From GMQP-bins7 sp963776565 (lineage in GTDB: Bacteria; Actinomycetota; Thermoleophilia; Gaiellales; Gaiellaceae): a stretch of 64,000 bases of DNA. Under the pieces are notes generated by a model. That model saw only the letters and a program-made list of their open reading frames with translations, was not told the origin of the DNA and did no database searches. The stretch is from assembly GCA_963776565.1 (NCBI GenBank), contig CAVZNF010000005.1, forward strand, positions 1-64,000, given 5' to 3'. Of this stretch, positions 26,990 to 34,856 are shown piece by piece (positions within the stretch are counted from its first letter, which is position 1; each line of letters begins with the position of its first letter). A program made the position numbers and the translations under genes.

Positions 26990-27529
26990 ATGACCAGCTC
27001 GACCCACATCAAGCTCGGGCGCACGGGACTCGTACTTGCGACCGCTGTGCTGGGCGCCGTCCTCGCCGGCTCCGCTCTGGCGGGCAATGGCTCTGGGTTG
27101 AACCTGCCGCCGCAGGCCGCGATCAAGGCCTCGAGCGCCAACTGGGCCGCGAAGGCGAAGCTGCTCGACGTGAACGGGCAGCCCCGCATCAGCCCGTCCG
27201 TTCCCACCGCGATCGACGCGGCGAGCGCCAACTGGGCCGCGAAGGCGAAGCTGCTCGACGTGAACGGGCAGCCCCGCATCAGCCCGTCCGTTCCCACCGC
27301 GATCGACGCGGCGAGCGCCAACTGGGCCGCGAAGGCGAAGCTGCTCGATGTGAACGGGCGGCCGGTCCACCAAACCCCGGTCACGAGCGGAGGCTCGAGC
27401 AGCTTCGACTGGGCCGACTTCGGTATCGGGGCCGGAGCGATGCTCGGCGTCCTGCTGCTCGCGACGGGTCTGCTGGCAGGCGCCTACTACGGCCGCAAGA
27501 GCGGCGTGCTTCCGCGTCCCACCCCGTAG
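26990..27529 (+). CDS. Exported protein with 30-residue tandem repeats and C-terminal membrane helix
   Basis: A 179-residue protein with AAGGAGG seven bases before the ATG at 26990. Residues 1-32 form a signal peptide (LVLATAVLGAVLAGSALAG). Then come a first repeat-like segment and two exact plus one partial copies of a 30-residue unit whose core is SANWAAKAKLLDVNGQPR, joined by ISPSVPTAIDAA linkers. A serine/glycine hinge is followed by a membrane helix (IGAGAMLGVLLLATGLLAGAYY) and a basic tail ending in proline. This looks like a cell-surface or membrane-tethered repeat protein of unknown role. It is divergent from the SARP-propeller gene. Confidence 0.78.
   Translation: MTSSTHIKLGRTGLVLATAVLGAVLAGSALAGNGSGLNLPPQAAIKASSANWAAKAKLLDVNGQPRISPSVPTAIDAASANWAAKAKLLDVNGQPRISPSVPTAIDAASANWAAKAKLLDVNGRPVHQTPVTSGGSSSFDWADFGIGAGAMLGVLLLATGLLAGAYYGRKSGVLPRPTP
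27134..27349 (+). repeat. 90-base tandem direct repeat within the exported-protein gene
   Basis: The 90-base unit 27134-27223 is repeated exactly at 27224-27313, and a third copy begins at 27314 but diverges after about 35 bases. Being a multiple of three, it keeps the frame and encodes the 30-residue protein repeat. The exact identity implies recent expansion or gene conversion. Confidence 0.92.
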
Positions 27530-27712
27530 GCGCGGCCTCTTCAGGATCCGGCCGGGGCGCTTCCCTTGTTGCCGCTCCGGCGGTTTGACTCCGGAAAGTG
27601 CGGCTCGCTTAACGCGGCCTGCTGGCGTCTTGTCTCACGAGGACGTCGCATCCTGAGACGCCCTGGCGCGAAGCCGCTGATGCTCCCCAGCTCAGCGGAC
27701 TAGCGTGCGCCT

Positions 27713-27938
27713 GGGTCAGATCTGGGTCAGATTTCCCTGACCCACGGTGTCCAATCGTGACCTCGGTGGAGTGCTCAAGCCCGCATTACTACGTGCCCTG
27801 ACCAACCCTGACCTCGTCTTCCCGTAATCGACAAGCTGGGGGTCACTGGTTCGAGCCCAGTACCGCCCATGGCTTAAGACAAGCCGTTTCAGCCAACAGA
27901 GAGGCTCCGCGAGGGGCATCTTTGTGCCCGGGTCAGAT
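27713..27938. repeat. Three copies of GGGTCAGAT flanking a tRNA-like fragment
   Basis: The nonamer occurs at 27713-27721, 27724-27732 and 27930-27938, and a reverse partner (CTGACCCA) at 27737-27744 gives a short inverted repeat. The copies flank the tRNA 3'-end fragment at 27845-27869. They resemble scars left by mobile elements; no transposase gene is near. Confidence 0.4.
27845..27869 (+). other. 3' end of a tRNA gene (T-arm and acceptor strand only)
   Basis: A perfect 5-bp T-stem (27845-27849 with 27857-27861) around the canonical loop TTCGAGC is followed by a seven-base acceptor strand ACCGCCC and an A. The matching 5' acceptor strand and D-arm are absent upstream, and the anticodon region does not fold. 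It is a partial tRNA, as left by integration at a tRNA 3' end. A candidate attachment-site scar. Confidence 0.5.
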
Positions 27939-28056
27939 TGGGTCGTGCTCGTCCGCTGGTAGTGTTGACGATGACCACAGGAGTTTGAGCGAGTACCGGT
28001 TCGGCTTTTTGCGCCTTCCGCTGCGCGTTCATGGAGCAGTGAAGGGAGCTGGAGAT

Positions 28057-28269
28057 ATGCCGACCGGAACGGTCAAGTGGTTTAACGACGACAAGGGCTA
28101 CGGCTTCGTGTCGCCGGATGATGGAAGCAAGGACGTCTTTGTCCACCACAGTGCTATCGGTGGGGAAGGGTTCAAGAGCCTCGCCGAGGGTGCGAAGGTC
28201 GAGTACGAGGTCGAGCAGGGCCCGAAGGGTCCGCAGGCGCGTAGCGTCAGCGTCGTCGCTTCTGTTTGA
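28057..28269 (+). CDS. Cold-shock protein, CspA family
   Basis: A 70-residue single-strand nucleic-acid chaperone. The product opens MPTGTVKWFNDDKGYGFV, which carries RNP1 (KGYGFV), followed by RNP2 (DVFVHHSAI). The ATG at 28057 is the correct start because the CSP fold begins there; GCTGGAGA lies just upstream. Monocistronic, with over 500 bases of non-coding sequence before it, the early part of which contains the tRNA fragment. Confidence 0.95.
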   Translation: MPTGTVKWFNDDKGYGFVSPDDGSKDVFVHHSAIGGEGFKSLAEGAKVEYEVEQGPKGPQARSVSVVASV

Positions 28270-28378
28270 GCTGGTGGCGCACGTGATCCGCAGTGCGCCA
28301 CGCCGACGGCTCGGGAACACCGGAGATAAGGGCGAGAGTGGCTACCTGCGATCTCGCTGATCGAGCGAAGCGAGCGGC

Positions 28379-29504
28379 GTGATCGCCGACACGGAGCGGC
28401 TGAAGAGCACGCCGAAGCTCTCGTTCGATAACGGTGGCGAGTTCATCCGGCAGACGCGTCGGGAGGTCGAGGAGTACCTGTCCGCTCGTGGCACCCGCGT
28501 GCGCGGCCGTGTCCAGCTGTACGCCAAGGGCGTCGTCGCTCTCGTCGTGTTAGCTCGGCTCGTGGCTGATACTCGATAGTTCGGGCCAACCCGGCGTGTG
28601 GCTCGGGCTGCTCAGCTTCGGCGGGATGATCCTCGGAACGTCGCTGATCGCGTTCAGCGTGATGCACGACGCCAATCATGGGGCGTACTTCCGGGCACGC
28701 CGTCTAAACCATCTGATGGGCTGGACGGCGGATGCGCTCCTCGGGCTCTCGAGCTACGCCTGGCGTGTGAAGCACAACGTTGCCCATCACACGTATACGA
28801 ACGTCGACGGCTACGACGCCGACATCACGCAGGTGCCGTTCGCGAGGCTCGCGCCCGGGCAGCTCCCGCGCCCGTGGTACCGGCTGCAGCACTACTACAT
28901 CTGGGCGCTGTACTGCGTGATGGCCCTCCGCTGGCAGACCGTCGGCGATATCGCCGCGTTCAGTCGGGGAAGCATCGGGACGAGCGCACTGCGCATGCCC
29001 CGCCGTTGGGATCTAGCCGGCCTCATCGGCGGGAAGGTGATCTTCGTCAGCTGGGCGATCGTCGTGCCGCTGCTCGTCTATCCATGGTGGGCCGTCCTCA
29101 GCGCGTATCTCGTCTACTCGATGGTCGTGAGCCTGATCATGGCCGTGACCTTCCAGCTCGCACACTGCGTCGAGGAGGCCGACTTCGCAACCGCTGAGGA
29201 GCTCTCCACCGAGCGACGGCTCTGGGCGGTGCACGAGGTCGAGACGACGGTCGACTTCTGTCCGCGCAACCCGGTTCTCAGCTGGGTCGTCGGAGGCCTC
29301 AACTACCAGATCGAGCACCACTTATTCCCCCGGGTGCCGCACACTCACTACGCAAAGATCGCCAAGATCGTCCAGCGCAACGCCAAGCGTCACGGTGTCC
29401 GCTACGTCACGCATCACTCGTTGCGCGCAGCACTCCGATCGCACTTCCGACACCTTCGCACGATGGGACGAAATGGTGTCCCGGTCACGCTCGAGATGGG
29501 CTAA
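28379..29504 (+). CDS. Acyl-lipid/acyl-CoA fatty-acid desaturase (frameshifted)
   Basis: Membrane di-iron desaturase of about 375 residues. The three histidine boxes are HDANH (near 28665), HNVAHH (near 28775) and QIEHH (near 29310), the last being the front-end/acyl-lipid type with glutamine. Membrane helices sit between them. The N-terminus reads IADTERLKSTPKLSFDNGG from a GTG at 28379. The frame changes between about 28555 and 28590, just inside the first membrane region. It introduces double bonds into membrane fatty acids. Following a cold-shock gene directly, it fits a cold-adaptation cluster. Confidence 0.87.
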
Positions 29505-29583
29505 AGCCTTCGGGCAGGCTAGTCAGTGGTCCTACCCCGGGCGGGGGGTATCTCGACAACCTTGCCGCGCATAGCGTTCGAGC

Positions 29584-30024
29584 GTGGATTTTTCTGACGC
29601 GGTGATTCTCGCTGCTCGAGTTTACGGAGTGAGCCGTGATCGTTCGGGAGGTCTGCGCCTCGCTCACTGCGTCAACGTCGCACAAGCACTCGGTCCGACT
29701 GCGACAGCAAACGCGATGAACGCCGCGGTCATCCATCGCATCCCCGAAGAGAGTGGTTGCACGATCGAAGATCTGGCGACGTGGGGAGTTGATCCGATGG
29801 TGTGCGAGGTGGTCGATGTCTTGACACGCCGAAGCGGCGAGACATACACGGACTACATCAGGCGCATTTGCGACGCACCCGGAGTTGCCGGCGACACGGC
29901 ACGACTCGTGATGGTTGCCGATCTCACAATTAGCGCCGACCGTGAGGATTCGGACGCGTTGCGCGTACGCTACGAGCAAAGCCTTCCGCTCGTACGCAAC
30001 GCACTTGCCGCAGCGATCGGCTAG
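29584..30024 (+). CDS. HD-domain-like protein, probably catalytically altered (RelA/SpoT HD type)
   Basis: A 146-residue protein whose helical layout follows the metal-dependent HD domain of (p)ppGpp hydrolases: AILAARVYG, LAHCVNVAQAL, NAAVIHRIPEESGCTIEDL and RLVMVADLT. In active enzymes the second motif reads HD before an acidic VEDT-like stretch. Here H-R-I-P-E-E stands instead, so one metal ligand is missing. The initiator is a GTG at 29584 with a weak upstream site. It may be a non-hydrolytic nucleotide-binding protein; that is inference. Confidence 0.65.
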   Translation: MDFSDAVILAARVYGVSRDRSGGLRLAHCVNVAQALGPTATANAMNAAVIHRIPEESGCTIEDLATWGVDPMVCEVVDVLTRRSGETYTDYIRRICDAPGVAGDTARLVMVADLTISADREDSDALRVRYEQSLPLVRNALAAAIG

Positions 30025-30237
30025 ACCTCGCGCCCAGTTCAGTCCGCCCGCGTCTTCGATGGCCCGGCTACGCGTTCGCGGCTACTTCGCGTACCTCGGC
30101 ACTCTCGAACGTGACCCCGTCGGGAACGCTTCCGGGTATTCGTTCCGCCACTGCCAGTGGGACGAGCCTAGGCGGTAAAGCGTTCTCAAACAAGCTCCAC
30201 GACGTGCTTGAACGTCGATCTGGTATCAGAGAGAGAC

Positions 30238-30630
30238 ATGAAGAGCGCTCCGCATGATTTCGGGTCACCGTCTGAGCTCATAGACGCGAGGATCAACGAG
30301 CTCGACGACTGGCGCGGTGAGATGCTCTCCCGGCTGCGTCGTCTCGTCAAGCAAGCCGACCCCGAGGTCGTCGAGGAGTGGAAGTGGAGAGGGACTCCCG
30401 TGTGGTCTCACGACGGGATCATCTGCACGGGCGAGACCTACAAGAGCGTGGTGAAGATGACCTTCGCCAAGGGCGCGTCGCTGGAAGACCCTTCGGGCCT
30501 GTTCAACTCGAGCCTGGAAGGCAACGTCAGGCGCGCCATCGACTTTCACGAAGGCGACAAGGTCGACGAGAAGGCTCTCAAGGCTCTCATTCGCTCCGCC
30601 GTTGCCCTGAACACAGCCAGCCGCGACTGA
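30238..30630 (+). CDS. DUF1801 (YdhG-like) protein
   Basis: A 130-residue soluble protein with the DUF1801 pattern: helix LIDARINELDDWRGEMLSRL, then VVEEWKWRGTPVWSHDG, ICTGETYKSVVKMTFAKGA and LFNSSLEG. The ATG at 30238 follows GAGAGA. Members are small alpha/beta proteins of unknown biochemical role, widespread in bacteria. It stands alone between the HD-like gene and the convergent TetR gene. Confidence 0.85.
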   Translation: MKSAPHDFGSPSELIDARINELDDWRGEMLSRLRRLVKQADPEVVEEWKWRGTPVWSHDGIICTGETYKSVVKMTFAKGASLEDPSGLFNSSLEGNVRRAIDFHEGDKVDEKALKALIRSAVALNTASRD

Positions 30631-30643
30631 CGCCGGCGGCGGT

Positions 30644-31264
30644 CTATTCGGCGGGGACGTCGAAGATGAGCGCGACGTAGCGGCGGACGAGCTCGAGCTG
30701 GCCGCGCATCATGTCCGGGTCGCTCATCGCGCGCGTGAGCATGAACGCACCCTCGAACGTCGCGAACACATGGTCGGCGAGGACGTCGGGATCGATCGCG
30801 ATCTTCGGCGGATGCACCTCTGCCGCACGACGCAGCTTCTCTGCGAGACGCTCGCGCCACGCGAGGACCGCGCCCACGATGACGTCGTTCGTGCCGTCCT
30901 CGAAGAGCTGCTTCTCGAAGACGTATGACACGTAGAGGCAGCTCGGCTGCTGCGAGACCATCTCGTCGGCGGCGTCCTCGAATCGGCGGATGAACTCCAC
31001 GATCTGCATCGCCGGGTCGTCGACTGTCGCCTCGGCCTTGGCCATGAAGTCCTCGAGGAACGCGACGTCGCCGGCGGCATAGCGTTCGACGAGGGCGCGA
31101 GCGAGGTGGTTCTTGCTCGGGAAGTGATGGAAGAAGGCGCCTTTGCTCGTCTCGCTCTCCGCGAGGATCGCGTCGATGGTGGTCGCGGCGAGGCCGTGAT
31201 CGAGCACGAGGCGTTCTGCGCCGTCGAGGATCCGCTCGCGTGTCTCAGTTCCACTTCTGGCCAT
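30644..31264 (-). CDS. TetR-family transcriptional repressor
   Basis: A 206-residue regulator. The N-terminal TetR HTH runs TRERILDGAERLVLDHG, then AATTIDAILAESETSKGAFFHHF. The C-terminal half is a helical ligand domain (MQIVEFIRRFEDAADEM, EVHPPKIAIDPDVLADHVFATF). It is divergent from the FAD-oxidase gene with 85 bases between the two starts. Two copies of a palindromic word centred on ACTAGT sit between them and are the obvious binding sites, so it should repress itself and the oxidase. Confidence 0.92.
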   Translation of the reverse strand: MARSGTETRERILDGAERLVLDHGLAATTIDAILAESETSKGAFFHHFPSKNHLARALVERYAAGDVAFLEDFMAKAEATVDDPAMQIVEFIRRFEDAADEMVSQQPSCLYVSYVFEKQLFEDGTNDVIVGAVLAWRERLAEKLRRAAEVHPPKIAIDPDVLADHVFATFEGAFMLTRAMSDPDMMRGQLELVRRYVALIFDVPAE

Positions 31265-31292
31265 GAGCTTTCACCGTAGCTTGCCTTGCAAC

Positions 31293-31334
31293 AGACTAGT
31301 CGGTCTGTTATAAGCGTACCAACTAGTCGGTCTA
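31293..31334. promoter_or_regulatory. Two-copy TetR operator between divergent genes
   Basis: The word GACTAGTCGGTCT occurs at 31294-31306, and AACTAGTCGGTCT follows at 31321-31333 with the same orientation, 27 bases apart. Each centres on the palindrome ACTAGT within C-R-ACTAGT-Y-G symmetry. They lie between the TetR start (31264) and the oxidase start (31350), as expected of TetR operators overlapping both promoters. Confidence 0.75.
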
Positions 31335-31349
31335 GCGAGAGGAGCCCAG

Positions 31350-32753
31350 ATGTCGATCGCCGATCATGCAGCCGTGACCCTTGACGCGCTCGCGTCTGAG
31401 ATGTCCGGACAGCTCGTGCGTCCGGAGGACGAGCTCTTCGACGAGGCGCGCAGCGTCTGGAACGGGATGATCGACCTGCGACCTGCCGGCGTCGCACGAT
31501 GTGCCTCGACGGCCGACGTCCGGGCGGCGATCACCGCCGCGCGGTCTGCCGGACTTCCGCTCGCCGTGCGAGGAGGCGGGCACAACGTCGCCGGCTTCGG
31601 CACGATCGACGGTGGGCTCGTCATCGACCTCTCGCCGATGCGCGGGGTCAGCGTCGACGCCTCGACTCGGCGCGTTCGCGTCGGCGGCGGTGCCACGCTC
31701 GGCGATCTCGATTCGGGGACGCAGGCACACGGGCTGGTCGTGCCGTCCGGCGTCGTCAGCGAGACCGGTATTGCGGGCCTCACGCTCAGCGGTGGGCTGG
31801 GCTGGGTGCGGCGCAAGTGGGGCCTCAGCTGCGACAGTCTCGTGGGCGCGACCCTCGTGACCGCAGCCGGTGACGTGCTCGAGATCACGGAGGACACCGA
31901 TCCCGATCTCCTCTGGGGACTACGCGGAGGCGGCGGGAACTTCGGCGTCGTCACGGATCTCGTTTTCGACGCGCACCCGCTGGGGCCGGAGGTTGCGTTC
32001 CTGTTCGCGCTCTATCCGCTCGGGAGCGCGAGGCACGTGCTGGCAGAGCACGAGCGCATCGTCGATGCCGGCGGCGATGAGGTGAGCACGATCGTCGTGC
32101 TCGGGTACGTGCCGCCGATCGACGACTTTCCCGCCGAGCTCCACGGGGTGCCGTACGCCGGCGTGCTCGGTGTGTACGCCGGTCCGGCGGACGACGGTGA
32201 GGCCGCACTTCGTCCCTTGCGGGAGCTCGGAGAGCTGCTCGTCGACCTCTCGGGGCCGATGCAGTTCGTCGACGTCCAGAAGATCTACGACCCCGACTAT
32301 CCGGCAGGACATCGCTACTACTGGAAGTCGACCAATCTCGCTGCCATCACCGGTGACGCCGTCGACGCACTCGCGGAGCGAATGCTCGCTGCGCCCTCGA
32401 AGCACTCGACGATCGACATCTGGCTCAACGGCGGTGCGATCGATCGCATCACGTCCGCGGACACGGCGTTCGCGGGACGCGGCAACCGGTACGTCGTGAA
32501 CCCCGAGGCCAACTGGGAAGACGCGACCGACGACGAGGCGAACATCGCGTGGGCGCGGAGCGTGCTCGCGGCACTCGAGCCACATGCGTCTGGTGGCGCG
32601 TATCTCAACTTCCCCGGTTTCCTCGAAGAGGGTCAGAAGCTCGTCCGCGAGAGCCACGGCTCGAACTACGCGCGGCTGGCCGAGCTCAAGCGCCGGCTCG
32701 ACCCGGAGAACGTGTTCCGGCGTAATGCGAACGTCGAGCCGGCGGCGTCCTGA
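31350..32753 (+). CDS. FAD-linked oxidase, BBE/6-HDNO-like
   Basis: A 467-residue flavoprotein of the PCMH/FAD_binding_4 group with a C-terminal BBE segment (NYARLAELKRRLDPENVF). His78 in RGGGHNVAG is the expected 8-alpha-histidyl FAD attachment. The usual cysteine of bicovalent members (in the G-x-C-P-x-V-G region) is replaced by VVSETG, so mono-covalent binding is likely. GGGGNFGVVTD is the second FAD-binding segment. Substrates are alcohols, sugars or alkaloid-like molecules in relatives. It is controlled by the divergent TetR gene and followed 18 bases later by an alcohol dehydrogenase. Confidence 0.9.
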   Translation: MSIADHAAVTLDALASEMSGQLVRPEDELFDEARSVWNGMIDLRPAGVARCASTADVRAAITAARSAGLPLAVRGGGHNVAGFGTIDGGLVIDLSPMRGVSVDASTRRVRVGGGATLGDLDSGTQAHGLVVPSGVVSETGIAGLTLSGGLGWVRRKWGLSCDSLVGATLVTAAGDVLEITEDTDPDLLWGLRGGGGNFGVVTDLVFDAHPLGPEVAFLFALYPLGSARHVLAEHERIVDAGGDEVSTIVVLGYVPPIDDFPAELHGVPYAGVLGVYAGPADDGEAALRPLRELGELLVDLSGPMQFVDVQKIYDPDYPAGHRYYWKSTNLAAITGDAVDALAERMLAAPSKHSTIDIWLNGGAIDRITSADTAFAGRGNRYVVNPEANWEDATDDEANIAWARSVLAALEPHASGGAYLNFPGFLEEGQKLVRESHGSNYARLAELKRRLDPENVFRRNANVEPAAS

Positions 32754-32771
32754 GAGTGCGAGACTGCGCGC

Positions 32772-33879
32772 GTGAAAATCCGCGCCGCAGTCCTCGAGGA
32801 GTTCGGCCAGCCGCTCGTCGTCCAGGAGGTCGACCTCGCGGAGCCGAAGGACCGCGAGGTGCTCGTCAGGCTCGCCGCGTGCGGCGTTTGCCACACCGAT
32901 CTGTACACGGCGTCCGGTGCGGACCCGTCGGGATACGCGCCCTGTGTGCTCGGGCACGAGGGGGCCGGAGTCGTCGAGCGGATCGGGCCGGGCGTGACGT
33001 TCGTCGCTCCCGGCGACCACGTCATCACGCTGTTCGCGCCGGAATGCGGTGAGTGCATCCACTGCCGTAGTGGGCGGACAAACAGGTGCACGGCGATTCG
33101 CGATCAGCAGGGGCTCGGCTTCCTGCCGGACGGAACGACTCGGCTCTCTCGGGGCGGCGAGCCGATGCGCCATTTCATGGGCACGTCGACGTTCGCCGAG
33201 TACACCGTGATGCCCGAGATCGCGCTCGCCAAGGTCTCGCCGGAGGCGTCGCTCGAGGGTTGCGCACCGTTCGCGTGCGGCCTCGCGACGGGGATCGGCG
33301 CGGCGCTGTACACGGCCGACGTGCAGCCCGGCTCGACGTGCGCTGTGTTCGGCTGCGGGCTCGTCGGTCTCGGCGCCGTCATCGGATGCAGGCTGGCCCA
33401 GCGCCGGGAGGATCATCGCGATCGACCTTGCGGAAGGACGGCTCGAGAGTGCGCGCCACCACGGGGCGACTGACACGCGGATCGCTGGAGATGACGTCGT
33501 CGACTGGATCCGCGAGGAGACCGACGGGTTCGGCGCCGACTACACGTTCGAGGCGACCGGGAACGTCGGGGTCATGCGGCAGGCGGTCGAGGCCGCGCGC
33601 GAGGCGTGGGGGCTCGCGACGATGGTCGGCGTCGCCGGCAAGGGGGAGACGCTGGACATCGTCCCGCGCTTCCTCATCACCGGACGTCGCGTCACGGGCT
33701 CGTCGTTCGGCGGCGTGAAGGGGCGGTCGCAGGTTCCGCAGCTCGTCGATCGCTGGCTCGCGGGAGAGATCGACGTCGAGTCGCTCCTGAGCCACCGCCT
33801 CTCGCTCGACGAGGTCAACCGCGGCTTCGAGCTGATGGAAGCGCAGGACGGGATCCGCAGCGTGATCGCCTTCGCATAG
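32772..33879 (+). CDS. Zinc-dependent alcohol dehydrogenase, class III-like (frameshifted)
   Basis: Medium-chain dehydrogenase of about 369 residues. Catalytic zinc ligands are Cys40 in CGVCHTD and His62 in GHEGAGVVE. The structural zinc lobe has cysteines at 92, 95, 98 and 106 (CGECIHC ... RC). The Rossmann motif is FGCGLVGLGAV. One frame change near 33400 splits the Rossmann domain; downstream the protein continues IIAIDLAEGRLESARHHG, DYTFEATGNVGVM and SFGGVKGRSQVPQLVD. It likely forms a co-regulated redox unit with the FAD oxidase before it (18-base spacing, same strand). Confidence 0.87.
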
Positions 33880-33923
33880 CGTAGTTGCGATGAGGATCGG
33901 GCCGCAACTACCCTGACGCTCAC

Positions 33924-34845
33924 GTGCGGCCGCTGACACGCCCCTGGCTCGTTCTCGCGATCGCGGTCGCCGTGGTTGCACTTCCCGCTGCGGCCTCCGG
34001 AGCGCCCTCGGCGCCGGCTGCGCCGTGGCCGCGGCCAACAGACGACCTACCAGGACTCGTCGGCGAGGACGCGAGCAGCGCCGGACATCACGACGATCGT
34101 CGCCTCCAACGACGACGCGGGCACGATCACGTTTCGGATCAACGTCCCGAACAGGGCGCAGCCTGCGCAGGACACTGGTCGGCCGTCATGGACATCGACA
34201 GCGACGCGAACCAGGCGACCGGCGATCCAGCCAACTTCGGGGCGGACTTCGTCCTCCAGTACCTCCTGGGGGAGAGCAATCCTGTACAAGTGGGATGGCT
34301 CTGACTACACGCTGAGCGCGACACAGGCGTCGCTGACTAGCTCGTGGTCGAGCGGCCCGACGTTCAAGATCAACGCGTCGGACTTGAGCAACACGCGTCG
34401 TCTTGCCTTCGACGCGCTTGTCGTATCCGGTGTGGCATTCGACCAGACGACGGGGGCGATCGATTGCACCAACTGCAAGCGATGACCTCGCGCCGGCTGA
34501 TCGGTCTATACACGTACGACGCTCCAAGCTCACGAAGCCGACGCTCGTCGTGAGGAGCCTGAAGCCGACGCCTGCAAAGCCGATCGCGGGGCTGCCGTTC
34601 ACGCTGCGCCTGGTCGCCGCGCGCTCCGACACGGGAGCGGTGGTGCAGAACGGGCGTGTCGACGTGCATGGGACGGGTAGGCAGGCGCGGCTGAAGGCGA
34701 CAGGTTCAGCGCGTGCTGGGCGGGGCGGCGACCTGCACGTGGAACCTCCCGGCGAGCGCGAAGGGCAAGACCTTCCGAGGGTCGGTCACCGTCGCCTTCG
34801 AAGGGCTTGAAGGCGTCGCAGAGCTACGCAGGGAAAGTCCGCTAG
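33924..34845 (+). CDS. Secreted beta-sandwich protein of unknown function (heavily frameshifted)
   Basis: The N-terminus is a signal peptide (RPLTRPWLVLAIAVAVVALPAAASG). After frame changes near 34040, 34175, 34280, 34490 and 34700 the protein continues ITTIVASNDDAGTITFRI, MDIDSDANQATGDPANFGAD, ILYKWDGSDYTL, SWSSGPTFKI, DCTNCKR and a final domain with KLTKPTLVVRSLKPTPAKP and GAATCTWNLPASAKGKT, ending AGKVR at 34845. The acidic DSDANQATGDP segment resembles calcium-site or DOMON-like beta-sandwich proteins. It lies directly before the S8 protease gene, separated by 11 bases, suggesting an operon. Confidence 0.6.
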
Positions 34846-34856
34846 CTCCGCCGCCA

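Noticed and set aside
27716..27919. Minus-strand frame with GRYWARTSDPQL
   Set aside because: This peptide is simply the antisense reading of the tRNA 3' fragment; it is a known type of spurious annotation near tRNA ends.
28302..28378. Possible start of the desaturase further upstream
   Set aside because: In-frame sequence before the GTG at 28379 lacks family character, and no better start was found, though none of the upstream sites is strong.
30059..30178. A 39-codon frame opening MARLRVRGYFAYLGTLERD
   Set aside because: No ribosome site and no family; the middle resembles the repeat-type peptide SYLGTLE only loosely.
31920..33476. Very long minus-strand frame opposite the FAD oxidase and dehydrogenase
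   Set aside because: It is the antisense of two well-supported genes and has no protein character of its own.
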